The notes under the pieces are model-generated. The model ran no database searches. It had not been told where the DNA came from and was given only the letters and a program-made list of their open reading frames with translations. Shown here in pieces: positions 18,226 through 27,342 of a stretch of DNA of 42,605 bases (the first letter of the stretch is position 1; every line of letters begins with the position of its first letter). Source of the DNA: Clostridia bacterium (GTDB lineage: Bacteria; Bacillota; Clostridia; Oscillospirales; CAG-272). Location of the stretch: assembly GCA_017411605.1 (NCBI GenBank), contig JAFQPR010000082.1:1-42605 (forward strand). Direction: 5' to 3'. The translations under genes and the position numbers were made by a program.

Positions 18226-19617
18226 TTAAATATTATTAATTTCTGTAGCAAACAGGTCGAATGCGCCTGCTTTTTCTATTTTTACGTTTATAAAATTTCC
18301 TATGCTGTTTTTATCAGATTTAAAATGAACGAGCTTATTTGATCCCGTCCTTGCGGTATAAGTATCACCGCCTCCGCGTTTGGAAACCGATTCAACAAGT
18401 ACTCTGCAAACATTGCCAACGTACGGTTGATTCATTTCATAAGAAATGATATCTTGTTCCGCAAGAAGCTTTTTCATACGGTCGTTTTTTGCAGAGTCTT
18501 CCACAAAATCCGTCATTGATGCAGCTTTGGTACCTTCGCGCTTTGAATAAAGGAAGCTATACACCATATCGAAGCGAATTTCGCGAAGTACATTCATCGT
18601 ATCTTCAAAGTCCTCTTCAGTCTCACCCGGAAATCCAATAATCACGTCTGTTGATAGAGCTAAGCCCGGTATTTCAGTCTTTAACTTTTTAGCTACTGAA
18701 ATAAATCTTTCCCTATCATAAGATCTGTTCATTTTCTTAAGGATACTGTCACTACCCGATTGGAGAGGTAAATGGAAATACGGAGCTATCTTTCCGCTAT
18801 ATTTTTTCATAACAAGAATAAGTTTTTCCGATACGTCCTTGGGGTGACTTGTCATAAATCTTACTGTAAAATCCCCGTCGATCAAAGCTATTCTTTCGAG
18901 AAGCTCTGCGAATGAAATATCCGACCTATATGAATTTACGTTTTGCCCGAGCAAGGTTATTTCTTTAACTCCGTTTGAGATAAGCTCTTTGCACTCGGAA
19001 AGAACGTCTTCGCTTCTTCGGCTACGCTCTCTGCCTCTCACGTACGGTACTATGCAGTATGAGCAGAAATTGTTGCATCCATACATTATAGATACCCACG
19101 CCTTAAAATCTCCGACTCTGTATACAGGTGAACCTTCAACGATATCGCCTTTGTCCTCGCCGATAACGAATGTTCTTTTTGATTTTTCCAGTGCGGCAAG
19201 CACAAGTGATGGAAGCATATGAAGCATATTCGGCTCAAATGTAAAGCTGACATAATGAAAATCTTTCTTTATTTTTTCCATAACAGTCGGCTCCGCTGCC
19301 ATGCAACCGAAAACACCTACAATTAGATCCGGATTGTTCTTTTTTACGGCTCTGAAATTTCCGAGCATCGAAAGAGCCTTCATTTCAGCGTGCTCTCGTA
19401 TTGCGCAAGTGTTAACGAGAATGATATCACACTCCCGATAGTTATCCGAAAGCTCATATCCCATATCCAAAAGAATACCGCGCGCTCTTTCACTGTCGGC
19501 CTCATTCTGCTGACAACCAAAGGTCATAACGTGCGCCTTAAGTTTTTTACCTTCGGTATAAAGCTTAACACGACTGACGTCGTTTTGGTATCCGGTACTT
19601 TTTATATCAATTATCAT
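18226..19617 (-). CDS. miaB: tRNA-2-methylthio-N6-dimethylallyladenosine synthase MiaB
   Basis: Radical-SAM methylthiotransferase that modifies i6A37 of tRNAs reading UNN codons. The N-terminal auxiliary cluster cysteines are C35 (FGCQQNEADSE), C71 (NTCAIREHA) and C105 (GVFGCMA); the radical SAM CxxxCxxC is C181-C185-C188 in YGCNNFCSYCIVPYVRGRERSRR (shown here as CNNFCSYC). A C-terminal TRAM domain follows about residue 385. Length 463. The start overlaps the end of the GH36 gene by eleven bases and lacks a clear ribosome site, suggesting coupling. Confidence 0.96.
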   Translation of the reverse strand: MIIDIKSTGYQNDVSRVKLYTEGKKLKAHVMTFGCQQNEADSERARGILLDMGYELSDNYRECDIILVNTCAIREHAEMKALSMLGNFRAVKKNNPDLIVGVFGCMAAEPTVMEKIKKDFHYVSFTFEPNMLHMLPSLVLAALEKSKRTFVIGEDKGDIVEGSPVYRVGDFKAWVSIMYGCNNFCSYCIVPYVRGRERSRRSEDVLSECKELISNGVKEITLLGQNVNSYRSDISFAELLERIALIDGDFTVRFMTSHPKDVSEKLILVMKKYSGKIAPYFHLPLQSGSDSILKKMNRSYDRERFISVAKKLKTEIPGLALSTDVIIGFPGETEEDFEDTMNVLREIRFDMVYSFLYSKREGTKAASMTDFVEDSAKNDRMKKLLAEQDIISYEMNQPYVGNVCRVLVESVSKRGGGDTYTARTGSNKLVHFKSDKNSIGNFINVKIEKAGAFDLFATEINNI

Positions 19618-21625
19618 ATTTAATAAGTTTCAACCGTCTATTTTCTCTTTTGCAATATCCCGAAACAAGTATACCGTATCTTTCGGTTTCTATCTCGTGT
19701 CCTTCCTCGTCAAGTACGATATAATCTTCATCGGAAATAAATGCGAAATCTCCGCCTTCATAAAGAACTACTTCATCTTCAGTTTGGCTGATCACAGCAA
19801 GACGCGAATTGAATTTATCCGTTCTGCCTATAAATAAAGGCTTGTTTTTAGTTTTTTCAATAAATGTATAGCATCTGAAACAATCGTTATCCTCAAGGGT
19901 AACGTCTATGCATTCGTCACCGTTAACGTAACCGAATTCCCCCGTAAAATACTCATAATAAAGATAGGTTTTTTTAGAGGAAAGACCTGCGTCACAAGCA
20001 GAAACTGTGCCTTTCACCTCAGCTCCGCTCTCGGAAATATTAAAAGCAGCAACTACGGCACCGCCGTCAAAACTGTTTCTGATTTTAAAGGGGCGGCTCA
20101 GCAATCTCGGATTGCCTATTACGCAATCTTCCGTCGGCATTGCGCTATCCGAAAGGCGAAGTATCCTTCCGTCATCATACATTAGTGCGCAAAGTATATC
20201 CGGATTAGTTCTGTCAAGCTTATCGCTTACGTAAATGGGACCGCCACTTACCGCGTGGCAAAGCGCGTTCTTTTCAGCCTGAGCATCATCTGTCCACCAC
20301 ATATCCCAGTCATTTATGTAGAATCTACCCTGAAGTAAGCCATTATAGGCGCACTCGAGGATATTTTTCGCAAACCAGGATTTGCTTTCCGGCATAAAAT
20401 CATCGGAGCATCTCGATACTGCGCTCTCAGGTCTGTTCAGCATACATTCCGTTGGCATTCCCATACAGTTGATAAGCGCACCGCCGAAATGCTTAAACGC
20501 CGCTTTATCTATCGCTCTTTGCATCGCACGCGAGGTTTTTCCTATCGGATGCATTCCTTTATAGAAGAAGTGGCAGCTCTGATTATCTATTTTTACAAAA
20601 TCGCAGCCAAAATCCTTTGCCTTGCCGCAAAAGATATCAAAATATCTTTCTGCAGTTTCTTCTTTCGGGATGGCTATTATTCTTCCGCCCGCTGCTGCTT
20701 CAACGTTATGCTTTTGCATTTCATAAGCCGGAGCGTTCTCAGCCAAGCCGTACCAATATCCCGTTGTCGGGAACCAAAGTCCTACGTATTCCATACCTTC
20801 CGCCTTCATATCGGAAACTGCGGCAGAAAGACCTTTTGGAAACCTTTCGGGATCTCCTTCAAAGGATCTGAGCGGCGAAGCGTGCATAACCTTAACCATA
20901 TCATCAAAGGGTGCGCCTTCGGGACTTGTCTTGAGATTCGGTGCATCTCCCCACATATCGTCAATAATAGCATATTTTACAGGGACATCCTTTGATTTGA
21001 ATTCACGTATCTTTTTAAGAAGCCCCTCGTGATTCACCCTTATCTGGAACGCATCCCACGAACACCATCCGAAATACTCGAAAATCTCGGGCATAACCTT
21101 ATCCGAGCGAAGCTTAAGCCCGTTGTTCATAAATTTGCACATAGCACGGGCACCGTTATTCACAAGCTCGGTAATGCTTTTTCCTTCTCCGACTATAAAA
21201 GCAAGCTGATTATCAATTTTTTTCGAAGGATACTGCGAATATAAATAAATTTTTACGCCGACTTTATCTCCCTCGATGTAAGCTTTATATTCGTCGCCGA
21301 CAGCAGTCATAACGTAAACGTAATTACCGTTACTTTTTTTGAATATTACCGCAGCCGTCTTTTTCGGAATATCCTCTGTCTTTTCACCAAACGAGGGCTG
21401 AACCCAATAAAGCGAATGGCTGTATATCGCAGTATGTGGCATGTTTTCACACTCAAAAATAAATTCCAGCGCTTTATCGCAAGAAAAGCTTTCATCTGCT
21501 TCTGCGGTTACATAATAACCGTCAAAACCGCACTTATTTTCTTTATATACCGAAAATCCAATTAGATTTCCCTTTTTTTCTTCAAAAAAAGCTTTAGGAC
21601 TAAATCCCGAAACGATCTTTTCCAT
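19607..21625 (-). CDS. GH36-type alpha-galactosidase, Sip1/raffinose-synthase-like
   Basis: Glycoside hydrolase clan D protein of 672 residues related to plant Sip1 and raffinose synthase and to archaeal/bacterial alpha-galactosidases. Motifs: FGWCSWDAF (185-193), IIDDMWGD (220-227), the nucleophile segment FVKIDNQ (D347), RCSDDFMP (probable acid/base region), NDWDMWWTDDAQ and SGGPIYVSD. No signal peptide, so it acts on imported alpha-galactosides. ATG at 21625 was chosen because GGAG precedes it; an ATG four codons upstream lies within that ribosome site. It is inserted between dxs and miaB, an unusual place for a catabolic enzyme. Confidence 0.85.
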   Translation of the reverse strand: MEKIVSGFSPKAFFEEKKGNLIGFSVYKENKCGFDGYYVTAEADESFSCDKALEFIFECENMPHTAIYSHSLYWVQPSFGEKTEDIPKKTAAVIFKKSNGNYVYVMTAVGDEYKAYIEGDKVGVKIYLYSQYPSKKIDNQLAFIVGEGKSITELVNNGARAMCKFMNNGLKLRSDKVMPEIFEYFGWCSWDAFQIRVNHEGLLKKIREFKSKDVPVKYAIIDDMWGDAPNLKTSPEGAPFDDMVKVMHASPLRSFEGDPERFPKGLSAAVSDMKAEGMEYVGLWFPTTGYWYGLAENAPAYEMQKHNVEAAAGGRIIAIPKEETAERYFDIFCGKAKDFGCDFVKIDNQSCHFFYKGMHPIGKTSRAMQRAIDKAAFKHFGGALINCMGMPTECMLNRPESAVSRCSDDFMPESKSWFAKNILECAYNGLLQGRFYINDWDMWWTDDAQAEKNALCHAVSGGPIYVSDKLDRTNPDILCALMYDDGRILRLSDSAMPTEDCVIGNPRLLSRPFKIRNSFDGGAVVAAFNISESGAEVKGTVSACDAGLSSKKTYLYYEYFTGEFGYVNGDECIDVTLEDNDCFRCYTFIEKTKNKPLFIGRTDKFNSRLAVISQTEDEVVLYEGGDFAFISDEDYIVLDEEGHEIETERYGILVSGYCKRENRRLKLIKYDN

Positions 21626-21637
21626 ACTCATCTCCAT

Positions 21638-23506
21638 TTATATTAAATGCTTCATTGCATCTGCAATTTTTTCTGCAGAAAGTCCTATATAATCGTAAAT
21701 ATCGCACTTTTCGGTAGGAATAACAAAATTATCGTCTATAGCAACAATTTTCGTGATAACCTCCTTAGCAATTAAACCGTTTTCTTTTAACTTGCTTTCG
21801 GTTATCATAGAATATCCGCCGTTTTTAATTCCTTCCTCAACGAAAAGAACTTTTTTTACCCCCAAAAGATATTCTGCAACATGACTGACAGAGTCACGGT
21901 AAGGCTTAATCTTCTCAACAAGAATAATTCCGGTCCTTATTCCTTCGGACTCAAGAATTTTCTGAGCCTTTATAACGTTAGAGGTAATGTTTCCGTAAGA
22001 AACGAATACACAATCGGGAGCGTTGTTAATCTCGTAATCCGCAATAACTCCAAAACGCGAATAATTGCCGTCTTTGTAAAATTTATCTCTAATATCAATT
22101 TTTTGAGCACTGTTTGCATACCTGATTGCAACGGGAGCTTCCGATTTTTTTGCATAACGGATAGCCTCACAAAGAGATCCATACGTTACGGGAGCGAAAA
22201 GCTCAAGGTTAGGAATATGAGAAAGGAATGCAACGTCGAATATTCCGTGATGAGTTGCTCCGTCAGCAACAGCTATACCGGCTCGGTCTATCATTATTCT
22301 TACCGGAAGCTTTTGGAGAGCAATATCATGAACAATATTATCGTAACCTCTCTGAAGGAAGGTCGAATAAATTGCTACGAAAGGTTTAAGACCCGCTGCA
22401 GCAAGTCCCGCAGAAAACGTCAAAGCATGCTCCTCTGCGATTCCTACGTCAAAATATCTGTGAGGATACTTTTCACCAAAGGCATTCAGTCCGGTTCCCA
22501 TACCCATTGCCGCGGTAACTGCAACAATATTTTTATCAGCTTCCGCAAGATTGATAAGCTCGTCTGCAAAAACTCCATGCAATGTCTTTTGATCCATTTC
22601 CTTAGATGCTACGCTATGAAATCCGTCGGGAGATTTTTCGGCAGGCTCGTATCCTTTGCCTTTTTTCGTAAAGGCGTGAATAACGGTGCATTTTCCAAGA
22701 CGCTTAGCCTCAGCCAACGCCTTTTCCATAGTTGTATATGAATTCCCGTTAACAGGACCGATATAGTAGAGTCCGAGATCCTCAAAATAGTTACTGGGAT
22801 AAACAAGCTTTTTTATCTTATTTTTTGTGTAACTCAAAGCCTTGTATAAAGGTTTACCGATCAAAGGCACATGGTTGAGAAAAGAACTTGCTCCGCTCTT
22901 CCATTTTCTATAGCCCTTTGATATTCTTACCTTAGCGAGATAAGAAGCAAAAGCACCCTTGTTCTTGGATATGGACATTCTGTTCTCATTTATTATAATA
23001 ATAAGCTTAAGATCGCTTCTGCAGTTATTCAGCGCTTCGTGAACCATACCGCCTGTATACGCACCGTCACCTATAACCGCAATAGTATAAGCATCACTGC
23101 CGGCCAAAGCATCAGCCTCGGCAAAACCAAGCGCTGCCGAAATCGAGGTTGAACTATGACCTGCGCCAAAAGCATCATGCTTGCTTTCGGACATATTCGT
23201 AAATCCCGAAAGTCCGCCCGGCTCACGCAAAGAAGAAAAGAAAGCTTTTCTTCCGGTAATTATCTTATGAATATATGCTTGATGCCCTACGTCAAAAATT
23301 ATATGGTCGCGAGGAGAATCAAACACTCTGTGTATTGCTACCGTAAGCTCTGTGACGCCAAGGTTTGAAGCGAGGTGTCCTCCGCTCCTTTCAACGTTTT
23401 CAACAAGAAAATCTCGCATCTCGGAGCAAAGCTTTGGGATATCACTCTCGGGGATAGCTCTAAGGTCATCAGGAGAGTTGATTTTATCTAAAATTTTGTC
23501 TTCCAT
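21638..23506 (-). CDS. dxs: 1-deoxy-D-xylulose-5-phosphate synthase
   Basis: First enzyme of the MEP isoprenoid pathway: pyruvate plus glyceraldehyde 3-phosphate to DXP, using thiamine diphosphate. Motifs: FDVGHQAYIHKI, the TPP/Mg site GDGAYTGGMVHEALNN, and the transketolase-like VADGATHHGIFD. The 622-residue length fits. The start at 23506 (MEDKILDKI) was chosen because AAAGGA precedes it and because longer versions would run into the AraC gene. It lies 22 bases after the AraC stop with no room for a separate promoter, so AraC and dxs may share a transcript. Confidence 0.96.
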   Translation of the reverse strand: MEDKILDKINSPDDLRAIPESDIPKLCSEMRDFLVENVERSGGHLASNLGVTELTVAIHRVFDSPRDHIIFDVGHQAYIHKIITGRKAFFSSLREPGGLSGFTNMSESKHDAFGAGHSSTSISAALGFAEADALAGSDAYTIAVIGDGAYTGGMVHEALNNCRSDLKLIIIINENRMSISKNKGAFASYLAKVRISKGYRKWKSGASSFLNHVPLIGKPLYKALSYTKNKIKKLVYPSNYFEDLGLYYIGPVNGNSYTTMEKALAEAKRLGKCTVIHAFTKKGKGYEPAEKSPDGFHSVASKEMDQKTLHGVFADELINLAEADKNIVAVTAAMGMGTGLNAFGEKYPHRYFDVGIAEEHALTFSAGLAAAGLKPFVAIYSTFLQRGYDNIVHDIALQKLPVRIMIDRAGIAVADGATHHGIFDVAFLSHIPNLELFAPVTYGSLCEAIRYAKKSEAPVAIRYANSAQKIDIRDKFYKDGNYSRFGVIADYEINNAPDCVFVSYGNITSNVIKAQKILESEGIRTGIILVEKIKPYRDSVSHVAEYLLGVKKVLFVEEGIKNGGYSMITESKLKENGLIAKEVITKIVAIDDNFVIPTEKCDIYDYIGLSAEKIADAMKHLI

Positions 23507-23528
23507 CATAAATTCCTTTAAGTTTACT

Positions 23529-24332
23529 CTACTTAGATGCGGGAGATTTACCAAACACCTTAACATACGCTCTGTAAAAAGCGGAATAATCACCGAAGCC
23601 AACCTTATAGGCAGCTCCCGAAGCCGTTTCTCCCGAATCTATCAATTGCTTTGCATAGACGACTCTTTTGTGAGTAATGTATGAGTGTATTGAAACACCG
23701 CTATACTTTTTAAACGCTCGACACAAATAATATTTACTCACAAAGAAGCGTTTTGCGAGGATATCGAGCGAAATATCTCTTTCAAGATACTCATTTATAT
23801 ACTTTGCAAGTCTTGTACCGAGATCACACTCATCATGGGCAATTTTTTCGTTTCCCGCCAATGAAAGTAACACGATCAGTTCCGAAAGAAGGAGTTTAAA
23901 AAAGATTTCCCTATCTTCTCCGAGAAGGTGCTCTGCTTCAAAGAATCTATCGAACAAAGAAACTACGCTCTGAGAAATTGAATCGGGTGCAAAAAACGTG
24001 CCGCTCTCACCGTTTTCCGAATCAGCAAGCTTTTCGAGATTTGAGATAACTTCTTTGACAACGGAATTGTTACTGAAATGAATAACATATCTCTCGTAGT
24101 TGGAGTCGGCATTTATTTCAACACAATGATATTCAAACGGCTTTATTAGAACGAGAGTTCTTGGACGCAAAGAAAATTCGGCGCCTTCAATGAGATAACG
24201 TCCTTTACCGTCTGCTACAAACAGTATTTCGTAAGAATCATGGCAATGACTTATGCTGAGACTTTTGGTCGCCTTATGCACGCTATACGAAAAATCAATG
24301 CCCTGAGCAGTAATTTTCTTATCGTTATTCAT
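23529..24332 (-). CDS. AraC-family transcriptional regulator
   Basis: A 267-residue regulator: an N-terminal cupin-like sensor (HCHDSYEILFVADGKGRYLIEG, shown in part as SYEILFVADGKG; about 25-110) and a C-terminal double helix-turn-helix (about 165-267) ending in VGFGDYSAFYRAYVKVFGKSP-like residues. ATG at 24332 follows GGAGGGAAAGC; longer frames are not supported. It is divergent from the sugar-oxidation cluster starting at 24502 and is the obvious candidate to control it. It also precedes dxs and the GH36 gene on its own strand. Confidence 0.88.
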   Translation of the reverse strand: MNNDKKITAQGIDFSYSVHKATKSLSISHCHDSYEILFVADGKGRYLIEGAEFSLRPRTLVLIKPFEYHCVEINADSNYERYVIHFSNNSVVKEVISNLEKLADSENGESGTFFAPDSISQSVVSLFDRFFEAEHLLGEDREIFFKLLLSELIVLLSLAGNEKIAHDECDLGTRLAKYINEYLERDISLDILAKRFFVSKYYLCRAFKKYSGVSIHSYITHKRVVYAKQLIDSGETASGAAYKVGFGDYSAFYRAYVKVFGKSPASK

Positions 24333-24367
24333 GCTTTCCCTCCAATCCACACAATAATCCAAGATAC

Positions 24368-24396
24368 ATTCTAACACATTCGAGCAACTTTTGCAA
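24368..24396 (-). promoter_or_regulatory. Promoter of the AraC-dxs transcription unit
   Basis: Minus-strand TTGCAA (24396-24391) and TAGAAT (24373-24368) with a 17-base spacer, 36 bases upstream of the AraC start. Confidence 0.65.
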
Positions 24397-24419
24397 TAGT
24401 TTTCGCAACACTTACAATA
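24387..24419. promoter_or_regulatory. Direct repeats, candidate AraC operator
   Basis: On the plus strand ACTTTTGCAATA (24387-24398) and AGTTTTCGCAACA (24398-24410) are imperfect direct repeats about one helical turn apart, with a weaker third, ACTTACAATA, at about 24410-24419. AraC-type regulators bind direct half-sites spaced this way. The first repeat covers the -35 of the AraC promoter, which would permit autoregulation. Confidence 0.45.
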
Positions 24420-24437
24420 AAATATTTTAATTTTTAC

Positions 24438-24466
24438 TTGAAAAATTATTATTCTTATGTTAAACT
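24438..24466 (+). promoter_or_regulatory. Putative promoter of the sugar-oxidation cluster
   Basis: TTGAAA (24438-24443), a 17-base spacer and TAAACT (24461-24466, four of six matches to TATAAT). The weak -10 would suit an activator-dependent promoter. The candidate AraC repeats end about 20 bases upstream of the -35. Confidence 0.5.
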
Positions 24467-24501
24467 TAATTTAGAATATTAAACAAAAGGAGATATTGTT
24501 T

Positions 24502-25254
24502 ATGAAACTTGGCGCGCAATTCTATACGCTTCGTGAGAAAAATAAAACTCCCGAAGGACTCTACAACTCGTTCAAGAAAGTAAAGGAGATAGGTTATCAA
24601 GTAGTCCAGATGTCTGCTATCTGTCAGATCGAAGCTGAAAGACTTAAGTCTTTCTCTGACGAATTCGACCTTCCTATCACTGTTACCCACTCCGCTTTTG
24701 ACCGAATCATAAATGATACTGATGCTCTTATTAAGGAGCATATCACTTACGGTTGCCCCGTAATCGGTATCGGTAGTATGCCCAAAGAATACCGTGATTC
24801 TATCGAGGGTGCTCGCAAATTTATGGAAGCGATCAGAGATCCTATGAAGAAGATGAAAGATGCAGGTTTAAGATTTGCATATCACAACCACGAGTTCGAG
24901 TTTGTTGATCTCGGCGGTGTTTGCTCTTATGATCTTCTTATGGAAGAACTTCCCGACCTTAACTTCATTCTTGATACATATTGGTTCAAGTATGCAGGCA
25001 GAAGTTATCTCGATTACATTAAGCTTATGGGTAACGAAAGACTCACAAACGTTCATTTCAAGGATATGAAGGAAGAGCCTAAGGGTCCTATCTGTCCCTG
25101 CGGCGAGGGTACTATCGATTTTGCTCCCGTTGTTAAGCTTTGCGATGAGCTCAAGATTCCTTACGCTCTCGTTGAGCAGGATAACGCTCCGGCTCTCGGT
25201 GACGAGTATGAGCAGATGGCAACGAGCTTCAATAACCTTAAGCATCTCTTCTAA
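24502..25254 (+). CDS. Sugar phosphate isomerase/epimerase-like TIM barrel (AP endonuclease 2 fold), first copy
   Basis: A 250-residue xylose-isomerase-like TIM barrel. Likely metal ligands are seen in order: AYHNHEFEF (His/Glu), ILDTYWF (Asp), NVHFKDM (His) and ALVEQDN (Glu). Start ATG at 24502 follows AAAAGGAGAT; a TTG six bases earlier was rejected. First gene of the plus-strand cluster, with Gfo/Idh/MocA dehydrogenases downstream, a pairing often seen in pathways that oxidise a sugar hydroxyl and then epimerise, isomerise or eliminate. Substrate unknown. Confidence 0.85.
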   Translation: MKLGAQFYTLREKNKTPEGLYNSFKKVKEIGYQVVQMSAICQIEAERLKSFSDEFDLPITVTHSAFDRIINDTDALIKEHITYGCPVIGIGSMPKEYRDSIEGARKFMEAIRDPMKKMKDAGLRFAYHNHEFEFVDLGGVCSYDLLMEELPDLNFILDTYWFKYAGRSYLDYIKLMGNERLTNVHFKDMKEEPKGPICPCGEGTIDFAPVVKLCDELKIPYALVEQDNAPALGDEYEQMATSFNNLKHLF

Positions 25255-25280
25255 GATTTTTTTGTTGAAAGGAATAAATA

Positions 25281-26162
25281 ATGGCTAAGTTTGTATTTTC
25301 TGCATTTGCAGACGAAGCGGGTAATTCTCTTGACGAGCAGATAAAAGCTCTCGTCGAGAACGGTATTCATTATATCGAGCCCCGCAACATTGACGGTAAA
25401 TGTATAATTGATTTTACCGATGAAGAGCTTATTGAAATCAGACGTCGTCTTAACGAGAACGGTATCAAGGTCGGTTCCGTAGGATCTCCTATTGGAAAAT
25501 ACGGTATTACCGATGATTTCGATTCATACCTTCCCAAGGTAAAAAGAACTATTGAGGTAGCAAAGCTTCTCGGAACTAAGTACATAAGAATGTTCAGCTT
25601 CTTTGTTAAGCAGAATGAGCTTTCAATACACAGAGATGAGGTCATAAGAAGACTTAAGGAAATGGTTAAGCTTGCTGAGGCTGAAGGTGTAGTTCTCTGC
25701 CACGAGAACGAATCGAAAATTTACGGTCAGATGCCTAACGAGGTTAAGGACCTTCTTACCTCTGTTCCCGGTCTTGGCGGTATATTTGATGCCGCAAACT
25801 ACAGAATGAACAATGCAAATACTATGGAAGGTATAGGAGCAACTCTTATCAACTTCAAGTATATGCACATTAAGGATGCTATCTACTCCGAGCAGACAAT
25901 AGTTCCCGCCGGAGAGGGAGAGGGCAAGATTGCAGATATAATTGACGTTATCAACGGTCATACCGATGCTGAGGTTTATCTCACACTTGAGCCTCACCTT
26001 CACGCATTCCTTGCTTATAAGAGCATCGACGATCACGAGCTCAAGGGCAAACATCACTTTAACACAGGCAGAGAGGCATTTGATTTTGCAGTTTCTGCTC
26101 TCGCAGATCTTCTCACAAAACAGGGTTACGGAAAGGATGAAAACGGAGTATGGAAAAAGTAA
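25281..26162 (+). CDS. Sugar phosphate isomerase/epimerase-like TIM barrel, second copy
   Basis: A 293-residue protein of the same fold as the preceding gene but only distantly similar. Metal-site segments: LCHENESKIYG (His/Glu), GGIFDAANYRM (Asp), YMHIKDAI (His) and LTLEPHLHAF (Glu). The extended C-terminus with DDHELKGKHHFNTG is typical of a subgroup. GAAAGGAATAA precedes the start. Its last 13 bases overlap the start of the next gene, so the two are translationally coupled. Confidence 0.85.
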   Translation: MAKFVFSAFADEAGNSLDEQIKALVENGIHYIEPRNIDGKCIIDFTDEELIEIRRRLNENGIKVGSVGSPIGKYGITDDFDSYLPKVKRTIEVAKLLGTKYIRMFSFFVKQNELSIHRDEVIRRLKEMVKLAEAEGVVLCHENESKIYGQMPNEVKDLLTSVPGLGGIFDAANYRMNNANTMEGIGATLINFKYMHIKDAIYSEQTIVPAGEGEGKIADIIDVINGHTDAEVYLTLEPHLHAFLAYKSIDDHELKGKHHFNTGREAFDFAVSALADLLTKQGYGKDENGVWKK

Positions 26163-27316
26163 GATTTGGTATTGTTGGCTGCGGTAATATGGGTACCGGC
26201 CACTCTAAAAACTTTATGGACGGAAAGATCGCTAACGGCGTTATCACCGCTGTTTGCGATATAAATCCCGATAAATTTGCTTTCTTTAAGGAAAAGGAAT
26301 TCTTCGGTGATAATATCAAGTATTTCACAAGCGCCGAGGAGATGTTCAAGTCGGGCGAGTGCGACGTTGTTATTATTTGTACTCCTCACTACTTCCATCC
26401 CGAGCTTGCTATTCTTGCACTTAACAACAACCTCAACTGTATCGTTGAGAAGCCCGCAGGCGTTTATACCCTTCAGGTTAAGGAAATGCTCGAGGTTGCA
26501 AAAAAATCCGATAAGATCCTCGGTATAATGTTCAACCAGAGAACCAATCCCGCGTTCAAGAAGATGCGTGAGATGGTACAGAACGGAAGCATCGGCGAGG
26601 TAAAGAGAACTAACTGGATAATCACCGACTGGTACAGAACTCAGCAGTACTACGATAGCGGTGATTGGAGAGCTACATGGAAAGGCGAAGGCGGCGGAGT
26701 TCTCTACAATCAGGCGCCCCATCAGCTCGACCTCTTCCAGTGGATAGTTGGTATGATGCCCTCAAAGGTTCATGCTTTTTGCCATTACGGAAAGTGGCAC
26801 GATATTGAGGTTGAGGACGACGTTACATGCTACGTTGAATATCCCAACGGTGCAACCGGTGTGTTCATAACAACTACCGCTGATGCTCCCGGTACCAACC
26901 GTTTCGAGATCACCGGTACCAAGGGTACTCTTATCTTTGAAGGAAACAAGCTTTATTATAAGCAGCTCGAGGTTGACGAGAGAGTTCACTGCAAGACCTG
27001 CGAGGCGGGCTTTGAAAAGCCGAAGTGCCTTCCCACAGTTGAGGTAGAGCTCGAAACTCAGGAGCCCGGTCAGGTTCAACACAGCGGTATCTGCAATAAC
27101 ATTGCAAACGCTATCCTCGGTCTTGAGGAGGTTTATGCTCCCGCAAGTGACGGACTTCACGGCGTTCATCTTGCTAATGCTATGCACCTCTCAAGCTGGA
27201 TCGGCGATGCTGTTACCCTTCCTATCAATGACGAACTCTTCTATGAAGAGCTTAAAAAGAGAATAGCTATCTCTAAGCCCCACAGAGTAAACGCTAAAAC
27301 CGAAACTCAGGGTTAA
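26150..27316 (+). CDS. Gfo/Idh/MocA-family oxidoreductase, first copy
   Basis: NAD(P)-dependent sugar or cyclitol dehydrogenase of 388 residues. N-terminal Rossmann motif GIVGCGNMGTGH (7-18), the family EKP triplet (E100-K101-P102) and the C-terminal substrate-side motif GGGVLYNQAPHQLDL with the conserved His. A cysteine-containing insert HCKTCEAGFEKPKC lies at about 282-295 and could bind metal. The start is inside the preceding gene. Preceded by genes for two isomerase-like barrels, so it likely oxidises the same substrate class. Confidence 0.9.
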   Translation: MEKVRFGIVGCGNMGTGHSKNFMDGKIANGVITAVCDINPDKFAFFKEKEFFGDNIKYFTSAEEMFKSGECDVVIICTPHYFHPELAILALNNNLNCIVEKPAGVYTLQVKEMLEVAKKSDKILGIMFNQRTNPAFKKMREMVQNGSIGEVKRTNWIITDWYRTQQYYDSGDWRATWKGEGGGVLYNQAPHQLDLFQWIVGMMPSKVHAFCHYGKWHDIEVEDDVTCYVEYPNGATGVFITTTADAPGTNRFEITGTKGTLIFEGNKLYYKQLEVDERVHCKTCEAGFEKPKCLPTVEVELETQEPGQVQHSGICNNIANAILGLEEVYAPASDGLHGVHLANAMHLSSWIGDAVTLPINDELFYEELKKRIAISKPHRVNAKTETQG

Positions 27317-27342
27317 TCCGAATCTTTAAGCTAAGAAAAATA

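Noticed and set aside
21881-22741. Open frame of 286 codons antisense to dxs
   Set aside because: It lies wholly inside dxs, has low-complexity composition and no ribosome site; a shadow of dxs codon usage.
23507-23602. Longer dxs start overlapping the AraC gene
   Set aside because: The extra 32 residues do not look like DXS, overlap the AraC coding end, and the AAAGGA site fits the start at 23506.
26126-26722. Open frame of 198 codons antisense to the first dehydrogenase
   Set aside because: Entirely opposite a well-conserved Gfo/Idh/MocA gene; no start signals.
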